Notes under the pieces: model-generated
Databases searched by the model: none
Told to the model about the DNA's origin: nothing
What the model saw: the letters and a program-made list of their open reading frames with translations, nothing else
NCBI GenBank assembly: GCA_965199865.1
Contig: CBDATU010000011.1
Location: forward strand, 310,001 to 374,000
Length of the DNA stretch: 64,000 nt
Origin: JAPOUP01 sp965199865
Lineage (GTDB): Bacteria > Pseudomonadota > Alphaproteobacteria > Rhodobacterales > Rhodobacteraceae
Reading direction: 5' to 3'
Made by a program: the position numbers and the translations under genes
Shown: one piece after another, positions 26,645-36,184 of the stretch
Numbering within the stretch: the first letter of the stretch is position 1
Layout: every line of letters starts with the position of its first letter

Positions 26645-27524
26645 GTCGGTTCACATTCCAGCATTTGCCTTATGGAACCCGGTCCTGTGGAGGTACCCTG
26701 GCGGAAATCAGGTCGTGAGCTGGAAGGGCTGTGCTTCAATTCAGCCTGGCCTGTCCGTGCCTGGAACAGCAGCGGTGTGAGTGCCCGTCTGGTTTATCAG
26801 ATGGCGAGTTGTCTCTTATGAGCGCATATGGGGAATCACGATGGGTTTTGGTGGCAGTCCGCGGGACATGGTGCGTTTCCCGGAAGAGAGTTCCGCATGA
26901 TCCTTGCCTGCCAGAAATCGCCCATTCAGCCTGACTTTTCCTGATTTTGTCCGCCGTGGCTGAAGGACGGCCGTCGAGTTACAGGTGTGTTTTCTCGATC
27001 GGCGTTTGACCATGTTTGAGGGTGGCAGGTGTAAGATAATGATATAATGAAATTATTTTCTTTCATGGGGCTGACTCCCCAGCCGCCCGCCTGATGAAAG
27101 GCCGACAGGTGGCCAGCGTTCGGTAGCATGTCTGAACCTGTGGCGCGTTGAGCCTCCCCCCGGACTTCAGCGGGTTCCCGCTGAGACGCTCACAGTGCTT
27201 CGACAGGTTGCGACACTCCATCATTCTGCACCTGGCAACCGCCGATATGAGGGTGGCACACTTGCCGATGCATAGGCGATCATGAGTGAAGCTTTCTTCC
27301 AGAGCGCCACCGCAAATGGCCCGTTGCGAGCGTAGTTGCTGTCGACCGGCACAGAGATACTGTCGACCTCGAAATTGGCAGGCATGTGCCCGAATTCCTG
27401 GTCTCCGTCACATCTTTACCCCTGCTCAATGCATAACCGTCCGGTCGCTGGAATTGGAACGGATCCTGTCCCAACACGCTGGACAACACCCAAATCCCAG
27501 CCGTTAGCGTGTCCTGCAGGTTCG
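26645..27524. other. 880-bp spacer with an unassigned coding remnant
   Basis: No intact gene. The interval 27020-27065 is A+T-rich. On the minus strand between about 27240 and 27420 one frame reads MPANFEVDSISVPVDSNYAR followed by NGPFAVALWKKAS, which looks like real but decayed protein; its upstream continuation is in other frames. I cannot name its family. tcuB and the HAD gene converge on this region. Confidence 0.4.
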
Positions 27525-28367
27525 TTATGCAAGCCCCTCGATGATGTATGTCGGCGCACCAACCGATGTTTCGCTGCACAGGCGGGATAGAACGATGTCG
27601 GTCTCTCCGGCAGCAAAATCGGCGCTGTAAAGCCCTCCCTTGACCAGAACGCTATCCCATCCAACGCCAATGGCTCCTGCGATGTCATGCTGGAGGCTGT
27701 CACCAACCATGAGCAGGCGTCTGGATGACAATGCTGCCTCCAGGGCCTCGAAAACCGGCCTGTGCGGTTTGCCGTAGAACACCGTATGCCCGCCGCGTTC
27801 CTGATAGGCATGGGCGAGCGCACCTGGCGAGACCACAGTTTCTCCACCGCTTCGGGGACTGGAACAGTCCGGGTTGGAGCAATATGCAGTTAGATTTCGT
27901 TGCCTGGCCTGATCCATCACCGCTGACCAGTTCCTTACGGAACTACCGTCCGGCAATCCCATGAGTAGAATGGCCTGTGCATCACCCAGATCATCGGTCA
28001 TGGAGATTTTCAGGCCGTCCACCCAGGCCGCTGCATCGCCGACTGCCCGTTCGATCGGAAAGAAACGCGTCTGATGGACATGACCCTGGTAAATGTCGCG
28101 CCACAGCGCCTCGCCGCTGGTCATGATACAGTCGAACAGATCAGGCGCAAACCCTATCTCGGCAATGCGCTGTTCATTCGGCGCGGCACGCTCGCCCGAG
28201 TTGGAGAGAACCGCCAGACATATGCCGTCCTGGTGCAGACGTTCCAGCGCTTCCACCGCTCCCGGATAGGGGGCGGTACCGTCGTGCAGAACGCCCCATT
28301 GATCCAATACGATCGCGTCATAGGCTCCGGCGATGTCCCTCAGGCTCTGAATGACACAGCATGTCAT
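27525..28367 (-). CDS. HAD-superfamily class IIA phosphatase (TIGR01459 type)
   Basis: A 280-residue cytosolic hydrolase. The nucleophile motif reads VLDQWGVLHDG (residues about 20-30); the family normally has D-x-WGV in place of DxDG. Motif II is AVLSNSGERA, motif III/IV lie in VFYGKPHRP and LLMVGDSLQHDIAGAIGVGW. The class IIA cap lies between. Relatives are annotated as sugar-phosphatase-like or NagD-like. It stands alone between two decayed regions, so its physiological substrate is unclear. Confidence 0.85.
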   Translation of the reverse strand: MTCCVIQSLRDIAGAYDAIVLDQWGVLHDGTAPYPGAVEALERLHQDGICLAVLSNSGERAAPNEQRIAEIGFAPDLFDCIMTSGEALWRDIYQGHVHQTRFFPIERAVGDAAAWVDGLKISMTDDLGDAQAILLMGLPDGSSVRNWSAVMDQARQRNLTAYCSNPDCSSPRSGGETVVSPGALAHAYQERGGHTVFYGKPHRPVFEALEAALSSRRLLMVGDSLQHDIAGAIGVGWDSVLVKGGLYSADFAAGETDIVLSRLCSETSVGAPTYIIEGLA

Positions 28368-28619
28368 GGTCTGTCAGTCTCCCATATCCTCAGGATTGGC
28401 GATGCAGACGATATAGGGATTGCCGACTTTCGTCTTCTCCATCGGTGCTTTTTCTGTGCGGTTCCAGGGGTCATGTCCCCAAAATGCGACTGGTATCCTC
28501 GAACGATCCGTCTATGCCTGCAAACGGGCATGCCTTTGTTCGGGAAGACATCACGTCGTGGGTTCGTCTCAGGATCATGGCAGGGGAGAATGTGGTCTGA
28601 GCGTCCGCCGACCCGTTCA
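28368..28619. other. Spacer upstream of the HAD gene
   Basis: This should contain the promoter of the minus-strand HAD gene. I see no recognisable motif. Fragments of the neighbouring decayed hydrolase gene may extend into it. Confidence 0.3.
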
Positions 28620-29300
28620 ACTGACTTTCAGCATCGTACGAGTCCACGAATCGCGTGGGAACCCGATATCGCCACCTGTTCAGTGGGGTTCGGCTCAATG
28701 CCGCGTTCCTCGATGACTGTGGCTCCGCAGAGCACGATGTCACTGGCACCCGTTGCTTCCTTGACGGACTTTTTGCCCATCGAATGGCCTGGGGTCGGGT
28801 ACATCGTGATCCGTGGGAGTATTTCGCATTCGTCGGAAACCGCTTTAGACATGCAGCCCGCATTTGCCGACTCGCTCCCAGGGTGCCGCATTCGTAAGTC
28901 GGATAGCATATGGGCGGGGGATTGTAGGCCATTTCGGTCTCGCGCTTCGGAGCAATGTGGTATGCGTTCCTGAATATCTTCAGGTTCAGGACATGGTCCC
29001 AGTGCAGATGTGTCAGGATGGTTATGGCGATTTTTTCCGGATGAACGTCAGGCTTCGGTTCGGGTTGCTCCTACGCCTGAAAGCGGCCGCGTTGTTCGTG
29101 GTTGTGGTGATGCCTGGAAGCGCGCTCCTGAACCGGCGGCAGGGGTTGATCAGGATCCTGTGCTCGCCCGTATGGACTCAGTGGCGGAAAACCGGTTGCC
29201 ACTTCTACTTTCCCTCCGATCCTTTCCGAATGATGTAGGTTCCGAGACCACCATGCAACCGGTCTGTGGTGATCGGGTGGACCTTGAGTTCCGAGGCACC
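28620..29300 (-). pseudogene. Decayed metallo-beta-lactamase-fold hydrolase
   Basis: On the minus strand, frame by frame, one can read an N-terminal fragment GLGTYIIRKGSEG, then PDVHPEKIAITILTHLHWDH with the zinc motif HxHxDH, then VLNLKIFRNAYHIAPK, and in another frame RITMYPTPGHSMGKKS with the distal His, and SDIVLCGATVIEERGIEPNP. This order fits the lactonase-like branch of the metallo-beta-lactamase fold. Stops and at least two frame changes break it, so it is not functional. It lies between the HAD gene and the GntR regulator. Confidence 0.65.
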
Positions 29301-29341
29301 CGTTTGTATCTCCGCACCTGATGCTCCAGAGCGGTCGAGCA

Positions 29342-30007
29342 TCAGTTGGCCTTTAGCGTCTGCATGAAGCTTTCTGTCATATGCGTGCGCATCCTTCTGG
29401 ATGCGGTCAGCGAGTCCTCGGAGAAAATGTCGCTGACCAGAGCCTGATGGCTATTGGCTGAGGCAATGAGATCTTCTGCAGTCGAGAACTTTTTGGCCCG
29501 AAACGGACCAGTGCGCCTGCGAAACTCACTCGCGATTTCAGAAATGTATGGGTTTCCGGTTGCGCTATAGATCGCTTGGTGGAAAGCTTCATTCGCGCGG
29601 ATATACCATTTGCGGTCCCCAGCCTCTGCCGCCCTGACGCATTCCGCCTGTGCATTTTCGATCTCGGAACGGGTCAGTAAATTGAGGCGCTGTGCGGCGA
29701 TCCTTGCGCACGCGGCTTCAATTTCATGCATGGCTTCAAAGATCTGGCCGAGCTGTTCGCGTGAATATTCAGCGACAAAGACACCGCGCCTTTCACCTGC
29801 GACCAGGACGCCCTGAGCGGTCAGTCGGGACAATGCTTCCCGGACGGGTGTACGTGACGTGCCTAACCGAGCCGCCAGGCCCATTTCGTCCAGCCGCTCA
29901 CCCGCAGAGAGTTCACCTGCGCTGATTTCTTCAACCAACGCAGTTTCAATGCGCTGCACTGCAGACAGTTTTCCATTTTTTCTGGAAAGTGAGGCGTTGC
30001 CAGGCAT
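29342..30007 (-). CDS. GntR-family transcriptional regulator (FCD type)
   Basis: A 221-residue FadR-subfamily regulator. The winged helix covers about residues 16-78 (LDEMGLAARLGTSRTPVREA, then LSRLTAQGVLVAGERRGVFV). The all-helical FCD effector domain follows, with the metal/ligand-binding pattern E..C, NEAFHQAIYSATGNP and a later His. Such regulators sense sugar acids or organic acids. It diverges from the ABC importer at 30.1-34.5 kb, with a perfect TTTTGTATACAAAA palindrome between them, so it probably represses that importer and itself. Confidence 0.88.
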   Translation of the reverse strand: MPGNASLSRKNGKLSAVQRIETALVEEISAGELSAGERLDEMGLAARLGTSRTPVREALSRLTAQGVLVAGERRGVFVAEYSREQLGQIFEAMHEIEAACARIAAQRLNLLTRSEIENAQAECVRAAEAGDRKWYIRANEAFHQAIYSATGNPYISEIASEFRRRTGPFRAKKFSTAEDLIASANSHQALVSDIFSEDSLTASRRMRTHMTESFMQTLKAN

Positions 30008-30090
30008 TCCAATCAGCTCAGTAGACTCGTTCGACCATCGAAATCGTAACCGGTATTGTCCAGATGGGCAATTTGCATATTTACTTTTAA

Positions 30091-30104
30091 TTTTGTATAC
30101 AAAA
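30091..30104. promoter_or_regulatory. GntR-type operator between regulator and ABC importer
   Basis: TTTTGTATACAAAA is a perfect 14-bp palindrome with the TTGTATACAA core typical of FCD-type GntR sites. It lies 29 bp before the ATPase start (30133) and 84 bp before the regulator start, where it would block both promoters. Confidence 0.75.
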
Positions 30105-30132
30105 AATGTACCGAACTAGGCGCGAGGATTCG

Positions 30133-31218
30133 ATGCCCCGTATTCGACTGGAGAATTTGGTTAAGCGTTACGGCGCGGTCGAAGTGCTTCACGGTATCAA
30201 TCTTGATATGGAATCCAACGAGTTCACTGTCCTCGTTGGGCCGTCGGGATGCGGTAAGTCGACGACGCTGCGTATGATCGCCGGGTTGGAAAGCGTCTCG
30301 GAGGGTGAGATTTTCAAGGATGGCGAACCGATCAGCCGACTTGATCCGAAGGACCGTGACCTCGCGATGGTCTTTCAGGACTATGCGCTTTATCCGCACA
30401 TGGACGTGGCTCGAAACATCTCCTTTGCGCTCCGCCTACAGAGGCGTCCGAAGGCCGAGATTGACGCGAAAGTAAGGGAGGTTGCGGATATCGTGGGCCT
30501 GACACAGTTCCTTGCACGTAAGCCCGCTGAGCTTTCCGGTGGACAAAGGCAGCGGGTGGCGATGGCGCGGGCTTTGGCCAAGGACAGTTCGATCTTTCTG
30601 TTTGATGAGCCGCTGTCGAATCTTGATGCGAAACTTCGTGGCCAGATGCGTGCGGAACTCGCCCTGATGAGCCAGCGCGTGAAAAAGAACATGATTTACG
30701 TGACCCATGACCAGATCGAAGCGATGACACTTGCTGATCGCATCGTGGTCATGCATGGTGGTTTCATTCAGCAGCAGGGTAAGCCCGAAGAGTTGTTCAA
30801 GACCCCTGCAAACAGATTTGTGGCAGGGTTCCTTGGTTCACCGCCGATGAACTTTCTGGATGCTGAATTGATCCAGGTGGACGGTGCGCTACGTGCCAGG
30901 GGCGATGGCTTCGAGATCACCGTTCCCAACGAACGGGCGGGCAATGTCGCCAGCAGCATGCGGCGGGTTACGCTTGGTATTCGACCAAGCGACCTGAACT
31001 ATGAACTCGGGGCAGGCGCGGATCGGTCCCTGGATCTTCGGGTCATCGTTTCCGAATACATTGGTGCGCAGTCAGTTCTGCTATGCGCCTGCGGAAAGTC
31101 CAACGTCACGGTCGAGCTGAAATCGGAAACTCCGATCGCGTTGGGCGAGACACTCAGGTTTGCGGTCAGACCTGAGGGCATTCATCTGTTTGATCGCGAG
31201 ACGGAAATGGCGCTCTAG
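30133..31218 (+). CDS. Sugar ABC transporter ATP-binding protein (UgpC/MalK type)
   Basis: A 361-residue CUT1 ATPase, first gene of a four-gene importer operon. Walker A GPSGCGKST is at about residues 36-44, signature LSGGQRQRVAMARAL, Walker B IFLFDEPLSNLDAKLR, and switch THDQIEAMTLADR; the C-terminal TOBE-like domain follows. The start at 30133 has GAGGA at 6 bp; the open frame begins nine codons earlier, inside the operator region. The binding-protein gene follows after 31 bp. Confidence 0.92.
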   Translation: MPRIRLENLVKRYGAVEVLHGINLDMESNEFTVLVGPSGCGKSTTLRMIAGLESVSEGEIFKDGEPISRLDPKDRDLAMVFQDYALYPHMDVARNISFALRLQRRPKAEIDAKVREVADIVGLTQFLARKPAELSGGQRQRVAMARALAKDSSIFLFDEPLSNLDAKLRGQMRAELALMSQRVKKNMIYVTHDQIEAMTLADRIVVMHGGFIQQQGKPEELFKTPANRFVAGFLGSPPMNFLDAELIQVDGALRARGDGFEITVPNERAGNVASSMRRVTLGIRPSDLNYELGAGADRSLDLRVIVSEYIGAQSVLLCACGKSNVTVELKSETPIALGETLRFAVRPEGIHLFDRETEMAL

Positions 31219-31249
31219 CGCCCCAAACCTGGCAAAGGGAGGAAAACCA

Positions 31250-32578
31250 ATGCTGAACGCTCTAAAGTGTACCATGATCGGAACGGTGTCGGCGCTGGCA
31301 CTGGTGACCGCTGTATCTGCGGGGCCGTATGATGAATATTCAGGGGAAACCCTGATTGTGAACTTCCCGGCTCACCCGCACTACGATGCGGTGATGAAAA
31401 TCCTGCCGGAATTCACAAAGGAAACCGGCATTGAAGTCGAGGTCGACCAACTTCCATACCTGAAGATGCGTGAGCGTCAGACGCTGGAACTGGCCCAGGA
31501 AGAGGGTGAATACGATCTGATCGCCTATGTCGTGTTTTCAAAGGCGGATTATGTCTTCGCGGACCAGCTTGAGAACCTGGCTCGTTATTTCATGAATCCG
31601 AAGCTGGCCGATCCGTCCTACGACTCGGCTGACCTGATTGACGGTTATGTCTACAACATCGGGTTCGCCGGCGGTGACAAAGGATATCTGGAAGGTAAGA
31701 CCGGATCGCTCTTTGGCATTCCATACGGGTCGGAGACATCGATCCTGGGGTACCGGAAAGACATCTTTGAAAAGCACGGGCTTGAAGTACCTGAAACCTA
31801 TGACCAGCTGCTTGAACTCACATGCATGATTCCTGAGCTTGAGCCTGGGATGGGTGGACTGTCATCGCGTGCGGCTTCCGGTCACCACGCAAGCCACGCG
31901 TTCCTTCTGCACCTCGCTCCACTTGGTGGCCGTGTTTTTGACGACCAGTGGAACCCGATCGTGAACAACGAAGCCGGGGTGAAGGCTGCCAATGCGTTGA
32001 AGACCATCGTCGATTGCGGGCCGGAAGGTGCTGCAAGCTTTGGATTTGGTGAAGCGCTGGGGTCATTTCTTAACGGTGACACGGCCATGTTCCTCGATAC
32101 CACGGTTGTGGCAGGTCAGATCAATGACCCGTCAAAAAGCCAGGTTGTTGGCAAGGTTGGCTGGGCATTGCACCCAATGGGCACGCGTCGCGGGTCGCAG
32201 ACCGGTGGTTTTGGCATTGGCATTCCGAAGAACGCCGAGAACAAGGAAGCCGCATTCCTGTTGATGCAATGGCTGACGTCCAAGAAGGGTGACAGGCTCG
32301 TCGCACTCGCCGGTGGCAACCCTTCGCGGTTCTCGACCCATGCGGATGCGGAGGTGAATGCGAAGTTCCCGCACATGGCAACATTCGGTGAGGCACTGAA
32401 ATACGCTGACCCGGACTGGCGTCCAATTATCCCGGTATGGGGCAAGATCAACGCCGACCTCGGTACCACGCTATCAAAAGTGCTGACCGAAGACCTGGAT
32501 GTCCAGGAAGCCCTGGATGGTGTGGCCGAACGCACCAAAGCCATTATGGAAGAGGCCGGTTACTACACCTGGCAGTAG
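31250..32578 (+). CDS. Sugar ABC transporter substrate-binding protein (family 1)
   Basis: A 442-residue periplasmic binding protein. Signal peptide of about 24 residues (IGTVSALALVTAVSA). The mature protein has family 1 features: PYGSETSILGYRKDIFEKHG, FLNGDTAMFLDTT, GFGIGIPKNAENKEAAFLLM. GGGAGGA sits 8 bp before the start. A hairpin with a short T-run follows its stop, as after the other binding-protein gene at 5.5 kb. The ligand is unknown. Confidence 0.9.
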   Translation: MLNALKCTMIGTVSALALVTAVSAGPYDEYSGETLIVNFPAHPHYDAVMKILPEFTKETGIEVEVDQLPYLKMRERQTLELAQEEGEYDLIAYVVFSKADYVFADQLENLARYFMNPKLADPSYDSADLIDGYVYNIGFAGGDKGYLEGKTGSLFGIPYGSETSILGYRKDIFEKHGLEVPETYDQLLELTCMIPELEPGMGGLSSRAASGHHASHAFLLHLAPLGGRVFDDQWNPIVNNEAGVKAANALKTIVDCGPEGAASFGFGEALGSFLNGDTAMFLDTTVVAGQINDPSKSQVVGKVGWALHPMGTRRGSQTGGFGIGIPKNAENKEAAFLLMQWLTSKKGDRLVALAGGNPSRFSTHADAEVNAKFPHMATFGEALKYADPDWRPIIPVWGKINADLGTTLSKVLTEDLDVQEALDGVAERTKAIMEEAGYYTWQ

Positions 32579-32589
32579 TTTCTCCCACT

Positions 32590-32622
32590 GGCGGCCCGGA
32601 GAATCCGGGTCGCCAACTTTTT
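32590..32622 (+). terminator. Attenuating hairpin after the binding-protein gene
   Basis: GGCGGCCCGGA and TCCGGGTCGCC pair as an 11-bp stem with one G-U pair around a 3-base loop, followed by AAC and five T residues. It sits between the binding-protein stop (32578) and the permease GTG (32635), so it probably terminates part of the transcripts and keeps permease levels below binding protein. Confidence 0.65.
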
Positions 32623-32634
32623 GGAGCAAAGCGT

Positions 32635-33546
32635 GTGGAGTCGCAGACGTTCAATCGATTGACGCCCTATATGTTCATGGCTCCGGCCGGGGTCATCATG
32701 GGTGTCGCGCTGCTCTATCCGCTGGGCTATATGATCTATGGCTCGTTCCGCGACTGGAACCCAAGCCAGACCATCGGCGAAAGTGAATTTGTCGGTCTAA
32801 AAAATTACATCACCCTGTTCCATGATCCCGCCTTCCGAGAGAGTCTGGGCGTCACTCTGACCTTCGCGTTTTCCGTCGTGACGGCCGAGCTGATCATTGG
32901 TGTCGGCCTTGCGCTGCTCCTTGACCGGAGCATTCGGGGCATGTCGGTTTGGCGGACCCTGTTCATTTTGCCGATGATGATTGCGCCGGTCGTCGTCGGC
33001 CTGATGTGGCGATACATGTACCATCCGACGGTCGGCACCTTTAACCGCTGGCTGAAGTCCTGGGGCTTTGACGGTGTGGACTGGCTGGGGCAGCATGCGC
33101 TGCTGTCGGTGATCATCGCCGATATCTGGCAATGGACGCCGTTCATTTTCATTCTGGCGCTCGCGGCGCTGCAGTCGCTGCCACGCTCAGCCCTTGAAGC
33201 CGCGCGCATTGATGGCGCTACGGCCTGGCAGCAGATCTGGCATATCAAGCTGCCCCTTATGATGCCGGTTCTAGTCGTGACCGCCCTGTTGCGTCTGATT
33301 GATGCGTTCAAGGTGCTCGAGGTGATCCTTGTGATGACTGAAGGAGGCCCAGGTCTGTCGACAGAAATCGTCGCACTCCGGATTTCGCGGACGGCCACCG
33401 AATTCCGGGAGCTCGGAACGGCGGCGGCGATGTCTAATTATCTGCTGATCCTTCTGCTGATCCTGACGTTCGCGATGTTTGCGTTCAGTCGGCTCCGGGA
33501 GGCGAACGCAGCCAGGCTCGCACGGCGGATTCAGGAGGAGAGCTGA
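32635..33546 (+). CDS. Sugar ABC transporter permease (first)
   Basis: A 303-residue MalF/UgpA-type permease with six membrane segments and the EAA loop SALEAARIDGATAWQQIWHI. The start is set at a GTG (32635) because TTTTGGAG lies 8 bp upstream and the protein then begins near the family norm (MESQTFNRLTPYMFMAPAG); longer upstream frame overlaps the binding-protein gene. The second permease starts 1 bp after its stop. Confidence 0.88.
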   Translation: MESQTFNRLTPYMFMAPAGVIMGVALLYPLGYMIYGSFRDWNPSQTIGESEFVGLKNYITLFHDPAFRESLGVTLTFAFSVVTAELIIGVGLALLLDRSIRGMSVWRTLFILPMMIAPVVVGLMWRYMYHPTVGTFNRWLKSWGFDGVDWLGQHALLSVIIADIWQWTPFIFILALAALQSLPRSALEAARIDGATAWQQIWHIKLPLMMPVLVVTALLRLIDAFKVLEVILVMTEGGPGLSTEIVALRISRTATEFRELGTAAAMSNYLLILLLILTFAMFAFSRLREANAARLARRIQEES

Positions 33547-33547
33547 C

Positions 33548-34477
33548 ATGGGTTACGAACGTCAGAACCCGGCCTTCTACGCGCTGCTCGTCGCGCTGAT
33601 CTTCATGGCGGTTGGTCCGGTCTGTCTGATGTTCATCAATTCGTTCAAGCTGGACGTTGATATCATCGGCGGCACCACGGGTTTGCTGTTCCTGCCAACG
33701 ATCCAGAATTATGAAACCGCACTATGCGATATCCTCTGGTACGAACCGGAGCATCTGGATTTCTGTTCGCTCAAGTTTGGGGGTGCGTTCATCAACTCGC
33801 TGATCATCGCGCTGATCTCGACGGCTCTGACTCTCATTATCGGGTGTATGGCAGCCTATGCACTGGTTCGCTTCCGGTTCATGGGGCGCGATGCGGTGTC
33901 ATTGACGACCCTGATGGTGCGGATGGTTCCGCCCGCGGTTCTGCTCGTTCCGGTCTTTGGTCTCTGGAACAATGAATTCTGCATCGATAGAGACACGCTA
34001 TATGGTGAATGGCACCGCGACTTTTTCGGCGGTCGCGGTGATGTCTGCCTCGCGGGTACCCATTCGGGCATCATCCTGATCTATATCGCGATGAACCTTC
34101 CGTTTGTGATCTGGATCCTTCAGAGCTTTATCGTTCAGGTGCCGAGATCTCTGGAAGAATCGGCACGCGTTGATGGTGCCGGGCCATTTCAGGTATTCTT
34201 CAGGATCGTTCTGCCATTGATCAAACCGGGTCTTGCCGCGGCGGCGATCTTTACGTTCCGGATCGCGTGGAACGAGTATCTGCTGGCTTCGGCCTTGAGC
34301 GACCGGAACACGAAGACGGTTCCTATCCTGATCGTGAACAACATGTCCGAATTCAATGTGGAGTGGGGGGTCATCATGGCGACCGGTATGCTTCTTGCCA
34401 TCCCTCCGATCATCTTCACATTGTTCGCCAGCCGCCAGATCATCACAGGGATGACTGCGGGTGCCGTAAAGGGATAG
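33548..34477 (+). CDS. Sugar ABC transporter permease (second)
   Basis: A 309-residue MalG/UgpE-type permease, last gene of the importer operon. Six membrane segments; EAA loop RSLEESARVDGAGPFQVFFR; the usual ending ITGMTAGAVKG. It is a little longer than most MalG-type proteins because of two hydrophilic loops with cysteines (around CDILWYEPEHLDFCSLKF and NNEFCIDRDTLYGEW), which extend the periplasmic side. AGGAGAGC precedes the start. Confidence 0.88.
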   Translation: MGYERQNPAFYALLVALIFMAVGPVCLMFINSFKLDVDIIGGTTGLLFLPTIQNYETALCDILWYEPEHLDFCSLKFGGAFINSLIIALISTALTLIIGCMAAYALVRFRFMGRDAVSLTTLMVRMVPPAVLLVPVFGLWNNEFCIDRDTLYGEWHRDFFGGRGDVCLAGTHSGIILIYIAMNLPFVIWILQSFIVQVPRSLEESARVDGAGPFQVFFRIVLPLIKPGLAAAAIFTFRIAWNEYLLASALSDRNTKTVPILIVNNMSEFNVEWGVIMATGMLLAIPPIIFTLFASRQIITGMTAGAVKG

Positions 34478-34730
34478 CACCAGGATGGTGTGTAGTGCAG
34501 AATTCCAGTGCTCTTCCCGCGGCGATCGAGATCAGGTATGACAGGATAGACGTTCTGAGCTCACGCTGGGAAGAACGGGAAATGCCCATTGCGAGTGCAG
34601 AGACCGGGAATGCGCCGCCTGCAATCCCTGCTTTGGACCATTTCATGAGGTGGCTATGTGCGGCCAGGTCCTCAGGGTACCTCGGACCAAAAGGCCAGTA
34701 TCCTGGTAGACAGGGAGAAATCGGACCGTC

Positions 34731-34805
34731 TGGTTGGGGTGGTAGGATTCGAACCTACGGTACACGGTACCAAAAACCGCTGCCTTACCACTTGGCTACA
34801 CCCCA
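34731..34805 (-). tRNA. tRNA-Gln (anticodon TTG)
   Basis: A complete cloverleaf reads on the minus strand from 34805: acceptor TGGGGTG pairing with CACCCCA, D arm GCC...GGC, anticodon arm GCGGT-TTTTGGT-ACCGT with TTG at positions 34-36, T arm GTAGG-TTCGAAT-CCTAC, discriminator A, and CCA encoded in the DNA. It lies 64 bp after the kdsA stop on the same strand. Confidence 0.95.
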
Positions 34806-34869
34806 ACGCTCCGCGTAACTACGCGACATGCGGATGTGCTTCAAGACCTGATCACGGAAAATCGCGTCC

Positions 34870-35704
34870 TCAGATGCGAATCGGTGCGGATTTGGCGAGA
34901 CGGTCGAATTCCAAAAGTGACTCAAGCAGTTCTGGCATATTATCAAGCGCAACCATGTTTGGTCCGTCCGAAGGTGCCGTATCAGGTGTCTGATGCGTCT
35001 CAATGAACACGCCTGCAATGCCGAGCGATACGGCTGCCCGGGCCATGACCGGCGCGAACTCCCTCTGGCCTCCACTGGCACCGCCCAACCCACCTGGCTG
35101 CTGAACCGAATGTGTGGCGTCCATGATGACCGGATATCCAGTTGCCGCCATCTGTGGCAGGCTGCGGCATGTCGGCCACAAGCGTATTGTAGCCGAAACA
35201 CGTTCCGCGCTCCGTCAGAAGGATCCGGTTGTTTCCGGAGTCTTCGACCTTGGCGGCGACATGGGCCATATCCCAAGGGGCGAGAAACTGCCCTTTTTTT
35301 ATGTTCACCACTGCGCGGGTTTGCGCAGCGGCGACCAGCAGGTCTGTCTGACGGCACAGAAAGGCGGGAATCTGCAGGATGTCCACGGCTTCTGCGGTTG
35401 CGGCACATTGATCAGGAAGGTGCACGTCAGTTAGCACCGGAACGTCTAGGGCCGTTCGCAGGTCCGAAAGGATTTTCAGACCGGCATCCATTCCGACACC
35501 ACGCCTGCCGGACAGTGACGTTCGGTTGGCCTTGTCGAAGGATGCCTTGAACACATATCCGGCGCCGACGGCCGCGCAGGATTCGGCCATCCGCCCGGCA
35601 ATCATCTGGGCGTGATCTGATGATTCCAGCTGGCACGGGCCTGCGATGACGATCATAGGCAGGTCGTTGCCGACCTTCAGCCTTCCTATGTGAACTTGCC
35701 TCAT
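34870..35704 (-). pseudogene. kdsA: 3-deoxy-D-manno-octulosonate 8-phosphate synthase, one frameshift
   Basis: KdsA condenses phosphoenolpyruvate and arabinose 5-phosphate to make Kdo 8-phosphate for lipopolysaccharide. Codons from 35704 read MRQVHIGRLKVGNDLPMIVI, then IAGPCQLES, FKASFDKANRTS, TDVHLPDQ and ILLTERGTCFGYNTLVADM. There an extra base near 35166 (GCGGCAT where GCGCAT is expected) shifts the frame; the second frame resumes with RSLPQMAATGYPVIMDATHS and runs to the normal end at 34870. Everything else is intact, including the PEP and metal motifs. Kdo is normally essential, so this is either a sequencing error, a very recent mutation, or a dispensable second copy. Confidence 0.85.
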
Positions 35705-36184
35705 CATCACTCCAGATCCGGTTCTGGTTGGCTTGTTTGGTATTCGGTTGGCAATGCGCCCAACCGGTTGAACCCAGGTTCCGGGATCCGTTGAAGCATG
35801 AAATGTCCCTGACCAGACGCAAGGCATCCGGGTGGCGCTTCCGATGCCCGAGAGCCTTCCGGGGGCGTTGGAGTGCGTAATGTGGCGCAGGCTGACGGGA
35901 TATTGTTATGGACAAGATGTGCTGCTGCCCTTGTGTGCATTTGGCACAGAAAGGTCCAGCTGGATCGCGGAAATCCAGATGGTTCCAAATGAGCCGCTTT
36001 AGTAACCACATGGGGAGGTAACTGGCTGGTTCTTGTTTCCATGACGCCTCGCCATTGGATCTCGTCTATCCGTTAGGTGGAACACTGGCTCCATGACGGC
36101 CTTCAACCGCTCAACAAAAGCTGATCCAGTCCGACCTATCGTCCTTTATACCGTTGTCCCAGGATCGCACCGTCCACTACAATT
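35705..36184. other. Spacer between kdsA and the Mrr-type gene
   Basis: Both flanking genes are on the minus strand, so this holds the 3' end of the Mrr transcript and the kdsA promoter. GGAG lies just before the kdsA start. Short minus-strand frames (for example starting MWLLKRLIWNHLDF) match no family I know. Confidence 0.35.
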
